Source of the DNA: DASSUW01 sp963830725
GTDB taxonomy: Bacteria > Actinomycetota > Thermoleophilia > Solirubrobacterales > Solirubrobacteraceae
Assembly: GCA_963830725.1 (NCBI GenBank)
Contig: CAWHNO010000016.1
Span: 124,001-188,000 of the forward strand
DNA: 64,000 bases
Direction: 5' to 3'
The translations under genes were made by a program, and so were the position numbers. This document shows, one piece after another, positions 54,327-63,795 of this stretch (position 1 is its first letter; each line of letters begins with the position of its first letter). The notes under the pieces are model-generated. The model ran no database searches and was not told where the DNA came from. It was given only the letters and a program-made list of their open reading frames with translations.

Positions 54327-54377
54327 GTGACTAAGGCGACCAGTACCGGGACCGAGCGACCGGGTCTCCCGCGTTGA
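54327..54377 (+). CDS. Possible 16-residue leader peptide before the histidine kinase
   Basis: GTG 54327 with GGGGAG eight bases upstream opens a 17-codon frame (TKATSTGTERPGLPR) whose TGA overlaps the kinase's TTG start (TTGA at 54374-54377). It could couple translation of the kinase. Equally, one indel could hide a longer kinase start at this GTG. Confidence 0.35.
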   Translation: MTKATSTGTERPGLPR

Positions 54378-55708
54378 GCGCGGCCGCACGTCCCGGCCTT
54401 TGGTCCGGCCTCGCCGGACCGGCTCCGCGGCGGCTGCGGTTCGGGCGCCGCTGGCTGGCGTTCGGGGTCGCCGCCCTGGGCTTGACCGTGCTCGTGCCGC
54501 TGGCCGCGCCGCTCCGCCTCGCCTATCCGACGCCGTCGCTGCACGTGGCGCTCGAGACCGGCACGGCGCTGATCGGCCTGCTCGCCACCGCGATCGTCGT
54601 CCGCGGCCTGCGCGACGCCCCGCGGCTGGACCGGCTCATCCTCGCGGCCGGGCTCGCCGTGATCGCCCTCACGGGCGCGGCGGTGGCGGCCATGGTCGCG
54701 GTCTCCCCGGACGGCGGGCCGCGCGGCGTCGTCCCGCTGACCGGAATGCTCGTAGGATCGCTGCTCGTCTGCGCCGGAGCCTTCGCGCCGGCCCGGCGGC
54801 TCGCCCGGCCGGGGAGAGCGGCCGCCGCGATGGTCGTGGTCGTGCCGGCGGCCGTCGGTGCCGCGGTCGTGCCCGTCGATCTCGTCCCCGAGCAGCTCCA
54901 GCTCGCGATGGCGCTCAGCCTCGCGGTCGCGTCCGCCGGCCTGACCGGGCGCGGCATCCGCGCCGAGGAGCCCTTCGCCCGCCGGCTCGGGCTCGCCGGC
55001 CTGTTCCTGGCGTTCTCGTTGCTCGCCTCCGCGCTGCTGCCGCCGGTCACCCACGAGTGGATGCACCTGGGCGACGTGCTGCGGCTGCTGTTCTGCACGG
55101 TGCTGCTGTGGGCGGCCGCGGTCGAGCTGGTCGGAGCAGTCGCCGCACGCGCCGCCGAACAGGAGCGCCGGCGGATCGCTCGCGACCTGCATGACGGCAT
55201 CGCGCAGGAGCTGGCCTTCATCCGCCGGCGCGCCGAGCGGCTCGCGGGCCAGCCCGACGCCGCCGAGATCATGGTCGCCGCCGAGCGGGCGCTGCAGGAC
55301 TCGCGCTGGGCGATCGAGCACCTCGCGCGCGCCCCGGACGAGCCGCTCGCCGGCGTGCTCGCCCGCCACGCCGCCGCGACCGCGGCGCGCACCGGTGTGG
55401 CGGTGACGTTCACGACGACCGGCTCGACCGGGCACGTGGGACCGGAGGTCAGCGAGGCGCTGGTCCGGATCCTCGGCGAGGCGGTCGCCAATGCGCGCCA
55501 CGGCGACGCGACGCTCGTCCACGTCGAGCTGTCGACCCATCCGCTGCGTCTGCGCGTCATCGATGACGGAAGCGGGTTCGACCCGTCGGCCGACGGGTCG
55601 GGCTTCGGCCTCGGAGCGATGCGCGAGCGGGCAGCGCTCGTCGGCGCCGAGCTCAGCGTGACGTCGGGTCCGGGGGCCGGCACCGAGGTGGCTGTGGAGC
55701 TGCGATGA
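54374..55708 (+). CDS. Membrane histidine kinase, NarX/DesK type
   Basis: A 444-residue protein. The N-terminal 260 residues are mostly hydrophobic, with about seven membrane segments. A HisKA_3 dimerisation domain follows (AAEQERRRIARDLHDGIAQELAFI, phospho-acceptor His in RDLHDG). The HATPase has LGEAVANARHGDA (N-box), VIDDGSGFDP and GSGFGLGAMRERAALVGAEL. The start TTG 54374 follows no good ribosome-binding site of its own and overlaps a small upstream frame. It is linked through a 20-codon frame to a LuxR-type response regulator, its likely partner. Confidence 0.88.
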   Translation: MSAAARPGLWSGLAGPAPRRLRFGRRWLAFGVAALGLTVLVPLAAPLRLAYPTPSLHVALETGTALIGLLATAIVVRGLRDAPRLDRLILAAGLAVIALTGAAVAAMVAVSPDGGPRGVVPLTGMLVGSLLVCAGAFAPARRLARPGRAAAAMVVVVPAAVGAAVVPVDLVPEQLQLAMALSLAVASAGLTGRGIRAEEPFARRLGLAGLFLAFSLLASALLPPVTHEWMHLGDVLRLLFCTVLLWAAAVELVGAVAARAAEQERRRIARDLHDGIAQELAFIRRRAERLAGQPDAAEIMVAAERALQDSRWAIEHLARAPDEPLAGVLARHAAATAARTGVAVTFTTTGSTGHVGPEVSEALVRILGEAVANARHGDATLVHVELSTHPLRLRVIDDGSGFDPSADGSGFGLGAMRERAALVGAELSVTSGPGAGTEVAVELR

Positions 55709-55767
55709 ACACTTCCCCGCAGGCTCACGCGATCCGGTCCACCATCGGCGTGCTCACCGTGCGATGA
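55705..55767 (+). CDS. 20-codon micro-ORF bridging kinase and response regulator
   Basis: ATG 55705 overlaps the kinase stop (ATGA), and its TGA overlaps the regulator's ATG at 55764 (ATGA). The sequence TGCGATGAAC at 55701-55710 is repeated at 55760-55769, so the stretch may have arisen by a 59-base duplication-type event. Whether it is translated is unknown. Confidence 0.35.
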   Translation: MNTSPQAHAIRSTIGVLTVR

Positions 55768-56414
55768 ACGCGCCGTCGCGGGTGCTCGTGGCGGACGACC
55801 ACGCGCCGACCCGCGAGGACGTGCGAGCGGCCGTCGAGGCGGACCCGCGCTTCACCGTCGTGGCGCTCGCCGCCGACGCCGCGGACGCGATCCAGGCCGC
55901 CTTGCGCGAGCGGCCCGACGTCGCGCTGCTCGACATGCGGATGCCGGGCAGCGGCGCGGCCGCGGCGTGGGAGATCACGGCGCGCCTGCCGGGCACGCGC
56001 GCCGTGATGCTGACCGTCTCGCGCAGCGACGAGGACCTCTTCGCGGCGCTGCGCGCGGGCGCCGCGGGCTACCTGCTCAAGGACATGCCGTTCTCGGCGA
56101 TCGCGGACGAGCTCGCGGGCGTGCTCGAGGGCCGGGTGGCGCTGCCGCCCGAGCTCGTCGCACGCCTGGTCGAGGAGTTCCGCGACAGCGCCCCGCGGCG
56201 GCGCACGCTGCTCGGCCAGGGCGCCGGCACGCAGCTCACGAGCCGTGAGTGGCAGGTGCTCGACTTCCTGCGCCAGGGGCTTGCCACGAACGAGATCGCG
56301 CGCCGGCTGTTCGTCTCGCCCGCGACGGTGCGGAGCCACGTCGCGGCGGTCCTGCGCAAGCTGCGCGTCCCGGACCGGGACGCGGCGATCGCGCTGTTCG
56401 AGGAGCCGGAATAG
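55764..56414 (+). CDS. NarL/LuxR-family response regulator
   Basis: A 216-residue regulator. The receiver domain has VLVADDHAPTREDV (acidic pair), VALLDMRMPGSGAA (phospho-acceptor Asp), MLTVSRSDEDL and GYLLKDMPF (Lys). The C-terminal LuxR helix-turn-helix has LTSREWQVLDFLRQGLATNEIARRLFVSPATVRSHVAAVLRKL; its core is NEIARRLFVSPATVRSHVAA. It should be phosphorylated by the kinase encoded just upstream. Targets unknown. ATG 55764 gives the usual length. Confidence 0.93.
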   Translation: MNAPSRVLVADDHAPTREDVRAAVEADPRFTVVALAADAADAIQAALRERPDVALLDMRMPGSGAAAAWEITARLPGTRAVMLTVSRSDEDLFAALRAGAAGYLLKDMPFSAIADELAGVLEGRVALPPELVARLVEEFRDSAPRRRTLLGQGAGTQLTSREWQVLDFLRQGLATNEIARRLFVSPATVRSHVAAVLRKLRVPDRDAAIALFEEPE

Positions 56415-56435
56415 ACCCGCTATCGGGATGCTGAC

Positions 56436-59400
56436 CTACTCGCGGAGCGTGACCTCCTCCGGCCAGGAGCAGAGCGCGCTGCGGCCCGGGCAGTCGCCGC
56501 ACAGGTCGCGGTGGGGCGTCGCGGTGACCTCGTAGCGGCCCTCGAGGACGCCGCGCGCGAGGCCGGCGAGCTGCTCGGCCAGGGCCGGTTCGTCGGCGGC
56601 CGTGAAGGTGCGCGCGACGGGCTCGGCGGGGCGCTCGAGGAAGCAGTAGGCGACCTCGACTCGCGGCGCGCCGTCGCGCAGGGCGGCGAGCGCGTAGACG
56701 ATGCGCTGGGTGGCGTAGTCGCGCTCGACGACGTCGGCGGGCTCGGCGCCCTCCAGCCGGTCCGACTTGTAGTCGACGATCAGGGCGCCGCCGTCGTCCT
56801 CGAGCACGACGGCGTCGAGGAAGCCGTTGACCAGCGGGCCGCCGCCGCCGCGCTCGAGCCCGAAGGCGAAGGACGCCTCGCGGCGCAGGCGGCGCGCGGC
56901 GGCGAGCCGCGCGCAGAGCGGCGAGCCGGCGAAGGCGGCGACCAGGGCGCGAATGTCCGCGATCTCGTCGGCGCCCAGCTCGATCCCCCACGCGATGCCG
57001 AGCTCGGCTACGGGTTCCGCGTCCGGAACGGCCGGCCGGGCGAAGTCGAGGTCCTCGAGCAGGCGGTGGACCAGCGAGCCGCGGACGCGGGCGTCGAGCG
57101 CGGGCGGCTCGGCGGCCTCGGCGGTGGGCGGCGGCGGCTTCGCGCGCGGCAGCCGCAGCACGCGCTCGAGGTAGAAGCGGTAGCCGCACCGGGCGTAGGC
57201 ACCGAGCGAGCTGTACGAGAGCCGCTGCGGCGCCGGCCTGGCGCGCGCCGCGGGCTCGCTGTCGACGGCCGGCGGGTCCGGCAGTGCGGTGCTCGGGGCT
57301 CCGGCGCGGGCGCGGCCGGCCGGGCTCATCGCCGCCGGCGGGAGCACCGTGCCGATGGTCTGGGGCGCGTTGAGGCGGCACAGCAGGGTCGCGCGCCGGC
57401 CGTCCCAGCCGCGCTCGATGACGGTCTCGGGCGCGGTCACGGCGGCGAGGGGATCGCCGCCTGTCAGCGCGCGCGAGATCCAGTCGATCGGGGGCCCGCC
57501 GGGGCGGGGCTCAGGGAGGCGCTCGCAGTCGAGCCCGCCGGACAGGATCAGCCGCTCGCGCGCGCGCGTCATGGCGACGTAGAAGAGCCGCCGCTCCTCC
57601 TCGGCCTCCTCATGCTGCTCGATCTCGGCGAGTCGCTCCCAGTCGAGCGCGGACACCAGTTCGCCGCCGCCGATCGGCGCCAGCCGCAGGCCGACACTGC
57701 CGTCGCGGCCCAGGAGCAGCCGCTCGCGGGCGGTGGCTCCGGCGCGGCCGAGATCGGCGACGCAGACGACCGGGAACTCGAGCCCCTTGGCGCGGTGGAT
57801 GGTCATCAGGCGCACGGCGTCGAGCCCTTCCGACTCGAGCGCCGCCTCGCCCTCGCGCGCCTCGATCAGGTCCTGCGTGGCGGCGAAGGCGATGAACCCG
57901 CGCAGGTCGGGGCCCTCCGACTGCTCGTACTCGCGAGCGAGCCGCATCAGCTTGCGCAGGTTCGCGAGCCGCCGCTCGCCGCCGGCGCGGGCCAGCACCG
58001 CGAGGTCGTAGCCGGTCGCCACGATCGCCCGTTCGAGCAGCTCCTCGGCCGGCAGGCGCTCGGCGCGCGGGCGCTCGGCGGCGAAGAAGCGCGCGAACGC
58101 CTCGAGCCGCGCGCGCTCGGCGGCCGGGAGCACCGCGGCCCACGCCGCCGTCTCGACCTCGCGCAGCGCCGGCCATACCCCCTCTCCCCCCTGGCGTCCC
58201 TCGTCCCTCGTGCCGGGGGCGGTCTCGCGGCCGGCCTGCGTCAGGAGCACGAGCGCGTCGGTGCCGGCGCCGCAGAACGGCGAGGCGAGCACGGCGAGCA
58301 GCGCCTGCTCGTCGCGCGGGTTGGCGAGCGCCGACAGGTAGGCGATGCCGTCGCGGACCTGCTCCTGCGACCAGTAGCCGCGGCCGCCGACCACGTAGGT
58401 CGGCAGGCCCTGCTCCTCGAGCGCCTGCTCGAGCAGCCGCAGCGAGGCGGTCGCGCGCACGAGCACGACGATGTCGCCGGGCCGGCGGCCGTCGTCGACC
58501 TCGGCGCGCAGCCGGTGCGCGACCAACCGCGCCTCGGCGCGCCGCCACGGCTGGGTGGCGAATCCGGTCAGGCCGAGGTCCTGCTCGTCCCAGCCGCGCG
58601 TGTCGGTGATCAGCAGCTCGACCGCGGGGTCGGCGGCGACGGGGTCGGGATCGAAGAGCCGCAGCGGCCCGTCGGCGGCGACGGCGGGCGCGCCCGCCAC
58701 GAGCGGCGCGAACGTCGTGCCGAGCTCGGCGGTGAAGGCGCCGTTGAGCACGTCGAGCAGCTCCTCGCGCGAGCGGAAGTTGCGCGCCAGTCTTCGTACG
58801 CGGTCGGCGCCGAGCCGCGAGCGGCGCTCGCGGAAGATCGTCACGTCGGCGTGGCGGAAGCGGTAGATCGACTGCAGCTCGTCGCCGACCGCGAACAGGT
58901 TGTCGCGCTCGAGCGCCTCGAGCACGTCGAGCTGGAGGCGGTTCGTGTCCTGGAACTCGTCGACCATGATCAGCTCGAAGCGCTCGGCCCACGCCTGGCG
59001 GGCGGCGGGATCGGCGAGCAGGTCGCGGACCCGCAGCTCGAGGTCGGCGAAGTCGACGGCCGCGCGGGCGTCCTTGGCGGCCTCGAACGCCGTGCCGAAG
59101 CGGTCGAGCAGATCGTCGAGCCGCTCGAGCGCCGCGCGCGCATGGTGGTCGGCGCACGCGTTCCGGTAGGTCTCCCACGCCTCGCGATAGGCGACGCAGG
59201 CGTCGTCCTCGAGCGCCCTGGCGCCGCTTCCGAGCTTCGCAACGTCGAGCTCGCCCGGCCACGGCACGACCACCCGATCGTCGGGCCCCTCGCCCGCGCG
59301 ATCGCCGGCCCCACGAAATGATCGTCGGGCCCCGCGCCCGCGCGCGCCGGCCCCGCGAACCGCTCGCAGGCCTCGAGCGCCTCGCGGGCGGCGGCCACCT

Positions 59401-60061
59401 TCTTGCCGTCGGCGGCCGTCGCGAGCGCGGCGGCGGCGGCTGCGCGGGCTGTCGCCAGCGGCGCCGGGTCCGGCGCGGGCGCGGGCGGCGGAATCGGCAG
59501 CCGCGGGTGGCTCTGGCCGCGGCTGCGTAGCGTCTCGTGGGCGCGCAGCACGAGGTCGCGTAGCCCTGGCCCGTAGGCGGCGGCGAGGTCGAGCGCCGCG
59601 GCTCCGCCGGCGGCCGCCCACGCCTCGAGCGCGGTCTCAAACGCCCGCTCGGCGAGTCGCCGCGCGGCCGGCTCGTCGAGGACGATGAAGCGAGGATCCA
59701 GGCCCGCCGCGAGCGGCCGCGCGCGCAGCACGCGGGCGCAGAAGCCGTGGATGGTGCCGATCCAGGCCGCCTCGGCCTCGCGCGCCCGCTCGGTCTCGCC
59801 CAGCGCGGTCAGGCGCCGGCGCAGCCGCTCGCGCAGCTCGCCGGCGGCCTTCTCGGTGAAGGTGAGCGCGAGGACCGAGCCGACCGCCACGCCGTCGCGC
59901 AGGACCGCCTCGACGAACCGCTCGACCATCACCGCCGTCTTGCCGGACCCCGCGGCGGCGGCGAGCAGCGCCGAGCCCGAGCGATCGTCGACCGCCGCCC
60001 GCTGCTCGGGCGTGAAACGCACGCCGGCGGTCTCCGCCGGGCCGTCCATGAGCGCCGTCAC
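56436..60061 (-). CDS. addA: AddA-like helicase-nuclease (one frameshift)
   Basis: A UvrD/Rep-type superfamily 1 helicase with C-terminal nuclease. It has RFTPEQRAAVDD, Walker A LLAAAAGSGKTAVMV, ALTFTEKAAGELRERL, DEFQDTNRLQLDVL (Walker B), GDELQSIYRFRHAD, VRLMTIHRAKGLEFPVVCV and LFYVAMTRARERLILSG. The PD-(D/E)XK part has GSLVHRLLEDL and NGFLDAVV..GALIVDYKSD. Cysteines in YARCGYRFY and LCGDCPGRSALC fit an AddA-type 4Fe-4S cluster. The frame changes near 59300, where a GGGCCCGACGATC sequence is duplicated. GTG 60061 overlaps the AddB-like stop. Together they would resect double-strand breaks for recombination, opposite in outcome to the Ku/LigD path. Confidence 0.88.
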
Positions 60062-63000
60062 GCCGGCCGCTCCTCGCCTTCGCCGGCGCGGCAGATCGCC
60101 GGATACGCGCAGCCGCCGGACGGCAGGCACGAGTCCGGGCACGCCCGCACCCGGCCCGCGCGGATCTCCGTCGCAGCGCGGACCGCGAGCTGGCGGGCCT
60201 CGTCGAGCGCGGCGTCGAAGGTCTCGGCGTCCACCACGTCGCCGTTCACGTACGAGCCGCGCACGTCGTCGCGCACCAGGCCGCGCGCGCGGACGTCGCG
60301 ATGGCCGACGGGCTGATACAGAGCCCCGGCCACATCGAGCCCCAGGAGATCGCGAACGGCCAGCGCGTAGAGCGCGACCTGCAGCCGGCGGTCACGGACC
60401 CAGCGCGCCCCGGGGCTCACCGTCCGGCCCTTGTAGTCGCGCACGAGCGCGCGCCCGGAGGCGTCGACATCGATCCGGTCGACGCGGCCGGTGACGCCGA
60501 TCCCGGAGTCGGCCAGGGGCAGAGGCCCGTGCTCGTCGCCCTCGCGCCCGAAGCTCCACTCGAGCCGGCGCGGCTCGAGCGCGGGCCCGGTCTCAGCCTC
60601 GTGGCGCAGCAGCCGCCGGAGGTCGACCTCGAGCTCGCGCAGCGCCGCGCGGGCGCGGGTGCCGGTGGCGCTCGCGCGGCGGTCGGCCATCGCGGCTTCC
60701 AGTTCCTCGAGCGCCGCAGGCAGCGAGGCGGGCGTGAGGCGGGCCGACCCCTCGCGCTCGCGCAGCCTCCGCAGCGTCTGCTCGAGCACCGCGTGGGCGA
60801 TCGACCCGCGCCGCATCGGCTCGGGATCCGGCTCGGTCCGCGCCGGCCGCAGGACGCTCTCGATCAGCCAGCGCACGCCGCAGCCGGCGAACAGCTCGAG
60901 CCCGCGCGCCGCCTCGGTCTCGCGGGCCGCGAGCAGCCCGAGCACCGGCTCGGCCTCGGGCGGGCCGAGCGGCGGCGGATCCGGCAGCTCCTCGGCCACC
61001 GCTCGCGCGCGCCTCAGCTCGTGCGGCGTCGGGGCCGCCGCCGGCGGCCACGTGACCTCGCCCAGCAGCCGGCGCCCGCGACGGGTCCACAGCTCGTCGG
61101 TGAACAGGGCGCGGACGTCGTCGACGAACGCCGACGGCAGCGCGGGATCGCCCTCCTCGTCCGACGAGCGGAAGGAGAGGAACAGAACCTCCTCGGGCCG
61201 CGACGCGGCCGCGTAGAGCAGATAGCGCTCGCGCGCGAGCACGTCCTCGTGGCGCGCGAGTACGAGGCCGCTGGCCTTGGCGAGCGAGATCCGCGCGGCG
61301 TCGTCGAGGAACGGCTCTGGCATGGGGTGGCGCGGGAACGAGCCCTCCTGGAGACCGCACACGAAGACGGCGCGGAAGCGGCGGGCCCGGATCGCGAGCG
61401 GGTCGGCGACCAGCACCGCGCCGTCCGCCGCCGGCTCGCGCACCTGCACGTCGGCGAGCGCCGCGAGCAGCTCGTCCGGCGTGCCGGCCAGCGCCGGATC
61501 GGCAGCGGCCAGGCCGCGAAGCTCGTCCGCCGCCTTGCGAAGCTCAACCGCGGCCCGGGCATCGGCGGCCGCCTCAGGGTCGAGCACCGCCGCGGCACGG
61601 CGATGAGGAGCGGTCCAGATCGCGTCGGCCTCGGCCACGAGCGCGTCGAGGAACGCCTCCGCGCCCCCGCCGGCGGCCGTGGCCAGCGCGACGAGCGCGT
61701 CATCGGCGCGCGCCAACTCGCCGCGCCCGTCCTCGCCCGCCGGCCCGCCGCGCCCGTCGTCGCCAGCCAGCCCGTCGTCGCCGGCCGGCGCAGCGCGCCC
61801 GTTCGCGCCCGCGAGCGCGCCGGCCCGCCTCATCGCCAGACGCGCCTCCGCCGCGGTCGTCAGCTCGGCGCGGCGCACGTGCGCGTCGAGTGCGTCGGCG
61901 GCGTCCGGGTCCGGGAGCCGGCCCGGCGTCCGCAGCCAGGTCAGCACGTCGCCGGCCGTGCCGCCGGGCAGGACAGCGCGGGCGCCCGCGAGGACGCCGG
62001 CCCCGAGCCGCGTGCGGCCGAGCGGGATGCGGCGCTCGAGGCTGACCGGGATGCCGTAACTGTCGAGCACCTGGCCGAGCACGGTCGCCTCCGCCGCCCC
62101 GCCGCGCACGAGCACCGCGATGTCCTCCGCCAACACGCCGGAGCCGGTCAGCTCGAGGATCTCGGCGGCGACCAGCTCGGCCTCGGCGCGTTCGCCGCCC
62201 GCCTCGAGCAGCCGCACCGCGCCGTTCGGCGCCCGCCGGCCGGCGCCGGGCTCGAACAGGCCACGCTCGAGGTGGTGCAGGGCCTCGCGGGCGTCCGGCG
62301 CGTAGTGCTCGGACAGGTCGGCCAGCAGCTCGTGCCGCTCGGCGAGCGGCTTGAGCAGCTCGACCGTCCCGGCGCGGTCGGCGAACGCCGCGCGGCCGGG
62401 CTCGTACGCGAGCGCCACACAGACGTCGGCGTGGCGGGCGAGCGTCTCCACTGCGTCGCGCTGGAGCGGCGTCAGGTCGTCGAACCCGTACAGGAAGACC
62501 GGACGGCCGCCCCACGCGGCCGGGCGCTCGCGCAGCGCGTCGAGCGCCGAGCGTGCCAGGCCCTCGGCGTCGACCACGCCGAGCTGCTCCAGTCGCCGGT
62601 GGTAGGCGGAGAAGAGCGCGGCGAGCTCGCCGGCGTGGGCCGGGGCGTCGTCCCAGGCGCGCACGGCCTGCGTGAAGCGGGCCGGGCCGACGAGCGAGCG
62701 GCCGAGCTCCGCGAACAGCTCCCCGGCGGCGCCCGCGAACCCGGGCGCGGCCGCCGACCGGGCGAGCACCTCGAGCCGCGTGCCGGCCACGGCGGCCCGG
62801 ACCACCCGCTCGCGCGCGACCCGGCCGAGCGCGCGGCCCGGCACACCGGTCGCCTCCGCGATCCCGCGCACGAGCCAGTTGAAGGTCACCACCTCGGCGC
62901 CCAGCACGATGCCCTCGGCGGCCAGCTCGCGCTGGTAGTGCTGCACGTCGGCGAGCGTCGGGACGACGAGCACCGGATCGCGCGGCAGCGCGGCGCGGAA

Positions 63001-63063
63001 GCGGTCGAGCACCGCGCCGGCCTTGGCGGCGTTGGCGGGTCCGGTGATCAGCGTGAGCGGCAT
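60058..63063 (-). CDS. addB: AddB-like helicase/nuclease subunit
   Basis: A 1001-residue protein. The N-terminus has LTLITGPANAAKAGAVLDRF, where the Walker A lysine motif (GKT/S) is lost, as in inactivated AddB-type motors. Middle regions include FLYGFDDLTPLQRDAVETLA and VFVCGLQEGSFPRHPMPEPFLDD, both typical of AddB/RexB. The C-terminal nuclease has GSIAHAVLEQTLRRL, VTGRVDRIDVD and ALVRDYKGRTVSPG. Cysteines in FAGCGVRW, CPDSCLPSGGCAYPAIC suit a 4Fe-4S cluster. A Gly/Asp-rich low-complexity linker lies at 61715-61815. ATG 63063 starts the conserved part. It is translationally coupled to the AddA-like gene. Confidence 0.88.
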   Translation of the reverse strand: MPLTLITGPANAAKAGAVLDRFRAALPRDPVLVVPTLADVQHYQRELAAEGIVLGAEVVTFNWLVRGIAEATGVPGRALGRVARERVVRAAVAGTRLEVLARSAAAPGFAGAAGELFAELGRSLVGPARFTQAVRAWDDAPAHAGELAALFSAYHRRLEQLGVVDAEGLARSALDALRERPAAWGGRPVFLYGFDDLTPLQRDAVETLARHADVCVALAYEPGRAAFADRAGTVELLKPLAERHELLADLSEHYAPDAREALHHLERGLFEPGAGRRAPNGAVRLLEAGGERAEAELVAAEILELTGSGVLAEDIAVLVRGGAAEATVLGQVLDSYGIPVSLERRIPLGRTRLGAGVLAGARAVLPGGTAGDVLTWLRTPGRLPDPDAADALDAHVRRAELTTAAEARLAMRRAGALAGANGRAAPAGDDGLAGDDGRGGPAGEDGRGELARADDALVALATAAGGGAEAFLDALVAEADAIWTAPHRRAAAVLDPEAAADARAAVELRKAADELRGLAAADPALAGTPDELLAALADVQVREPAADGAVLVADPLAIRARRFRAVFVCGLQEGSFPRHPMPEPFLDDAARISLAKASGLVLARHEDVLARERYLLYAAASRPEEVLFLSFRSSDEEGDPALPSAFVDDVRALFTDELWTRRGRRLLGEVTWPPAAAPTPHELRRARAVAEELPDPPPLGPPEAEPVLGLLAARETEAARGLELFAGCGVRWLIESVLRPARTEPDPEPMRRGSIAHAVLEQTLRRLREREGSARLTPASLPAALEELEAAMADRRASATGTRARAALRELEVDLRRLLRHEAETGPALEPRRLEWSFGREGDEHGPLPLADSGIGVTGRVDRIDVDASGRALVRDYKGRTVSPGARWVRDRRLQVALYALAVRDLLGLDVAGALYQPVGHRDVRARGLVRDDVRGSYVNGDVVDAETFDAALDEARQLAVRAATEIRAGRVRACPDSCLPSGGCAYPAICRAGEGEERPA

Positions 63064-63124
63064 CGCGGCCCCACAGGGTCGCGCGCGCGCCAGACGTCTC
63101 ACATCCACCACACCGCGGGCAGCG

Positions 63125-63171
63125 GATGATTCGGTTTCGCCCTCCGCGACCGGCGATGATTCGGTTTCGCC
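63125..63171. repeat. Pair of 17-bp direct repeats upstream of the AddB-like gene
   Basis: GATGATTCGGTTTCGCC occurs at 63125-63141 and again at 63155-63171, exactly 30 bases apart (about three helical turns), in the gap between the divergent AddB-like gene and a small plus-strand gene. This spacing suits a protein bound twice on one DNA face. No dyad symmetry is present. Confidence 0.6.
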
Positions 63172-63277
63172 GGAAAGCCCACCCGCGGACCTTCGCGCGA
63201 CGTTAGATTAGTGGCTCAAGTTACGAGCCTGGACGCCGTTACTCAGGATGAGGAATCACGCACGGGAGCACCGAGAG

Positions 63278-63589
63278 ATGCCGCACCTGCACCTGCCCAC
63301 CGATCACACGGACGCCGACCTCGTCCTCGCCGCCAACCTGGCCGAGATCGTCGGCAGCGACGATCTGTACGTGGCCTGGACCTACGACAGCGGGCCCGGC
63401 GCGATCCCGGAGGTCGAGGCCGAGCTGCGGGAGCCGCACGCGCGCGGCGGGTTCTTCGGCGCCGTCGCCGCAGGGATCGGCGCCTTCTGGCGGGCTCTCA
63501 TCGGCAGGCCGGCGGACGACGCGGCCGAGCCCGACGGCGCGACCGATCCGGCGCGCCGTCCGGCCGAGCGTCCGTACGCTGACTCGTAG
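63278..63589 (+). CDS. Small hypothetical protein
   Basis: A 103-residue protein with a His-rich start (PHLHLPTDHTDADLVLAANLAEIVG), a middle LYVAWTYDSGPGAIPEVEAEL, and one short hydrophobic stretch (GFFGAVAAGIGAFWRALIG) before a polar tail. ATG 63278 follows GGGAGCACCGAG; ATG 63248 would add ten residues. No family recognised. A palindromic element begins just after the stop. Confidence 0.55.
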   Translation: MPHLHLPTDHTDADLVLAANLAEIVGSDDLYVAWTYDSGPGAIPEVEAELREPHARGGFFGAVAAGIGAFWRALIGRPADDAAEPDGATDPARRPAERPYADS

Positions 63590-63590
63590 C

Positions 63591-63790
63591 ACCGTCAACT
63601 GCGGCATTGAGGGGAGCGGGATCGTCCGGGACTCCGGCCATCGTCCTGGCTGGGTAGGCATGCCCACCTAGGCAGGACACTGTCCTGGCCAGGGGTCACA
63701 TAGCGGCCCCTATCCAGGACGACGGCCGAATTCTCGCCGGCCGCCGGCTAGCCAGCCGCCTTACCCAGCGCCGTTGACGTTCGCCGGCGC
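63591..63790. repeat. Long palindromic element B (about 200 bp), related to element A
   Basis: It begins four bases after a stop codon with CGTCAACTGCGG and ends with TTACCCAGCGCCGTTGACGTTCGCCGGCG (core CGTTGACGTTCGCCGGCG), which is almost the same as the end of element A at 8210-8239. Inside, CGGCCATCGTCCTGG (63635-63649) pairs with 63714-63728 with one mismatch, and smaller hairpins lie between. The middle differs from element A. It sits between two convergent genes. Confidence 0.7.
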
Positions 63791-63795
63791 GCTGA

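Noticed and set aside
61715..61815. Repetitive GC-rich stretch, possible intergenic repeat
   Set aside because: It is in frame within the AddB-like gene and encodes a Gly/Asp/Ala linker (AGDDGLAGDDGRGG).
56511..63129. Very long plus-strand frames opposite the AddA/AddB-like genes
   Set aside because: They lack any recognisable motif, while the minus strand carries complete helicase and nuclease motifs.
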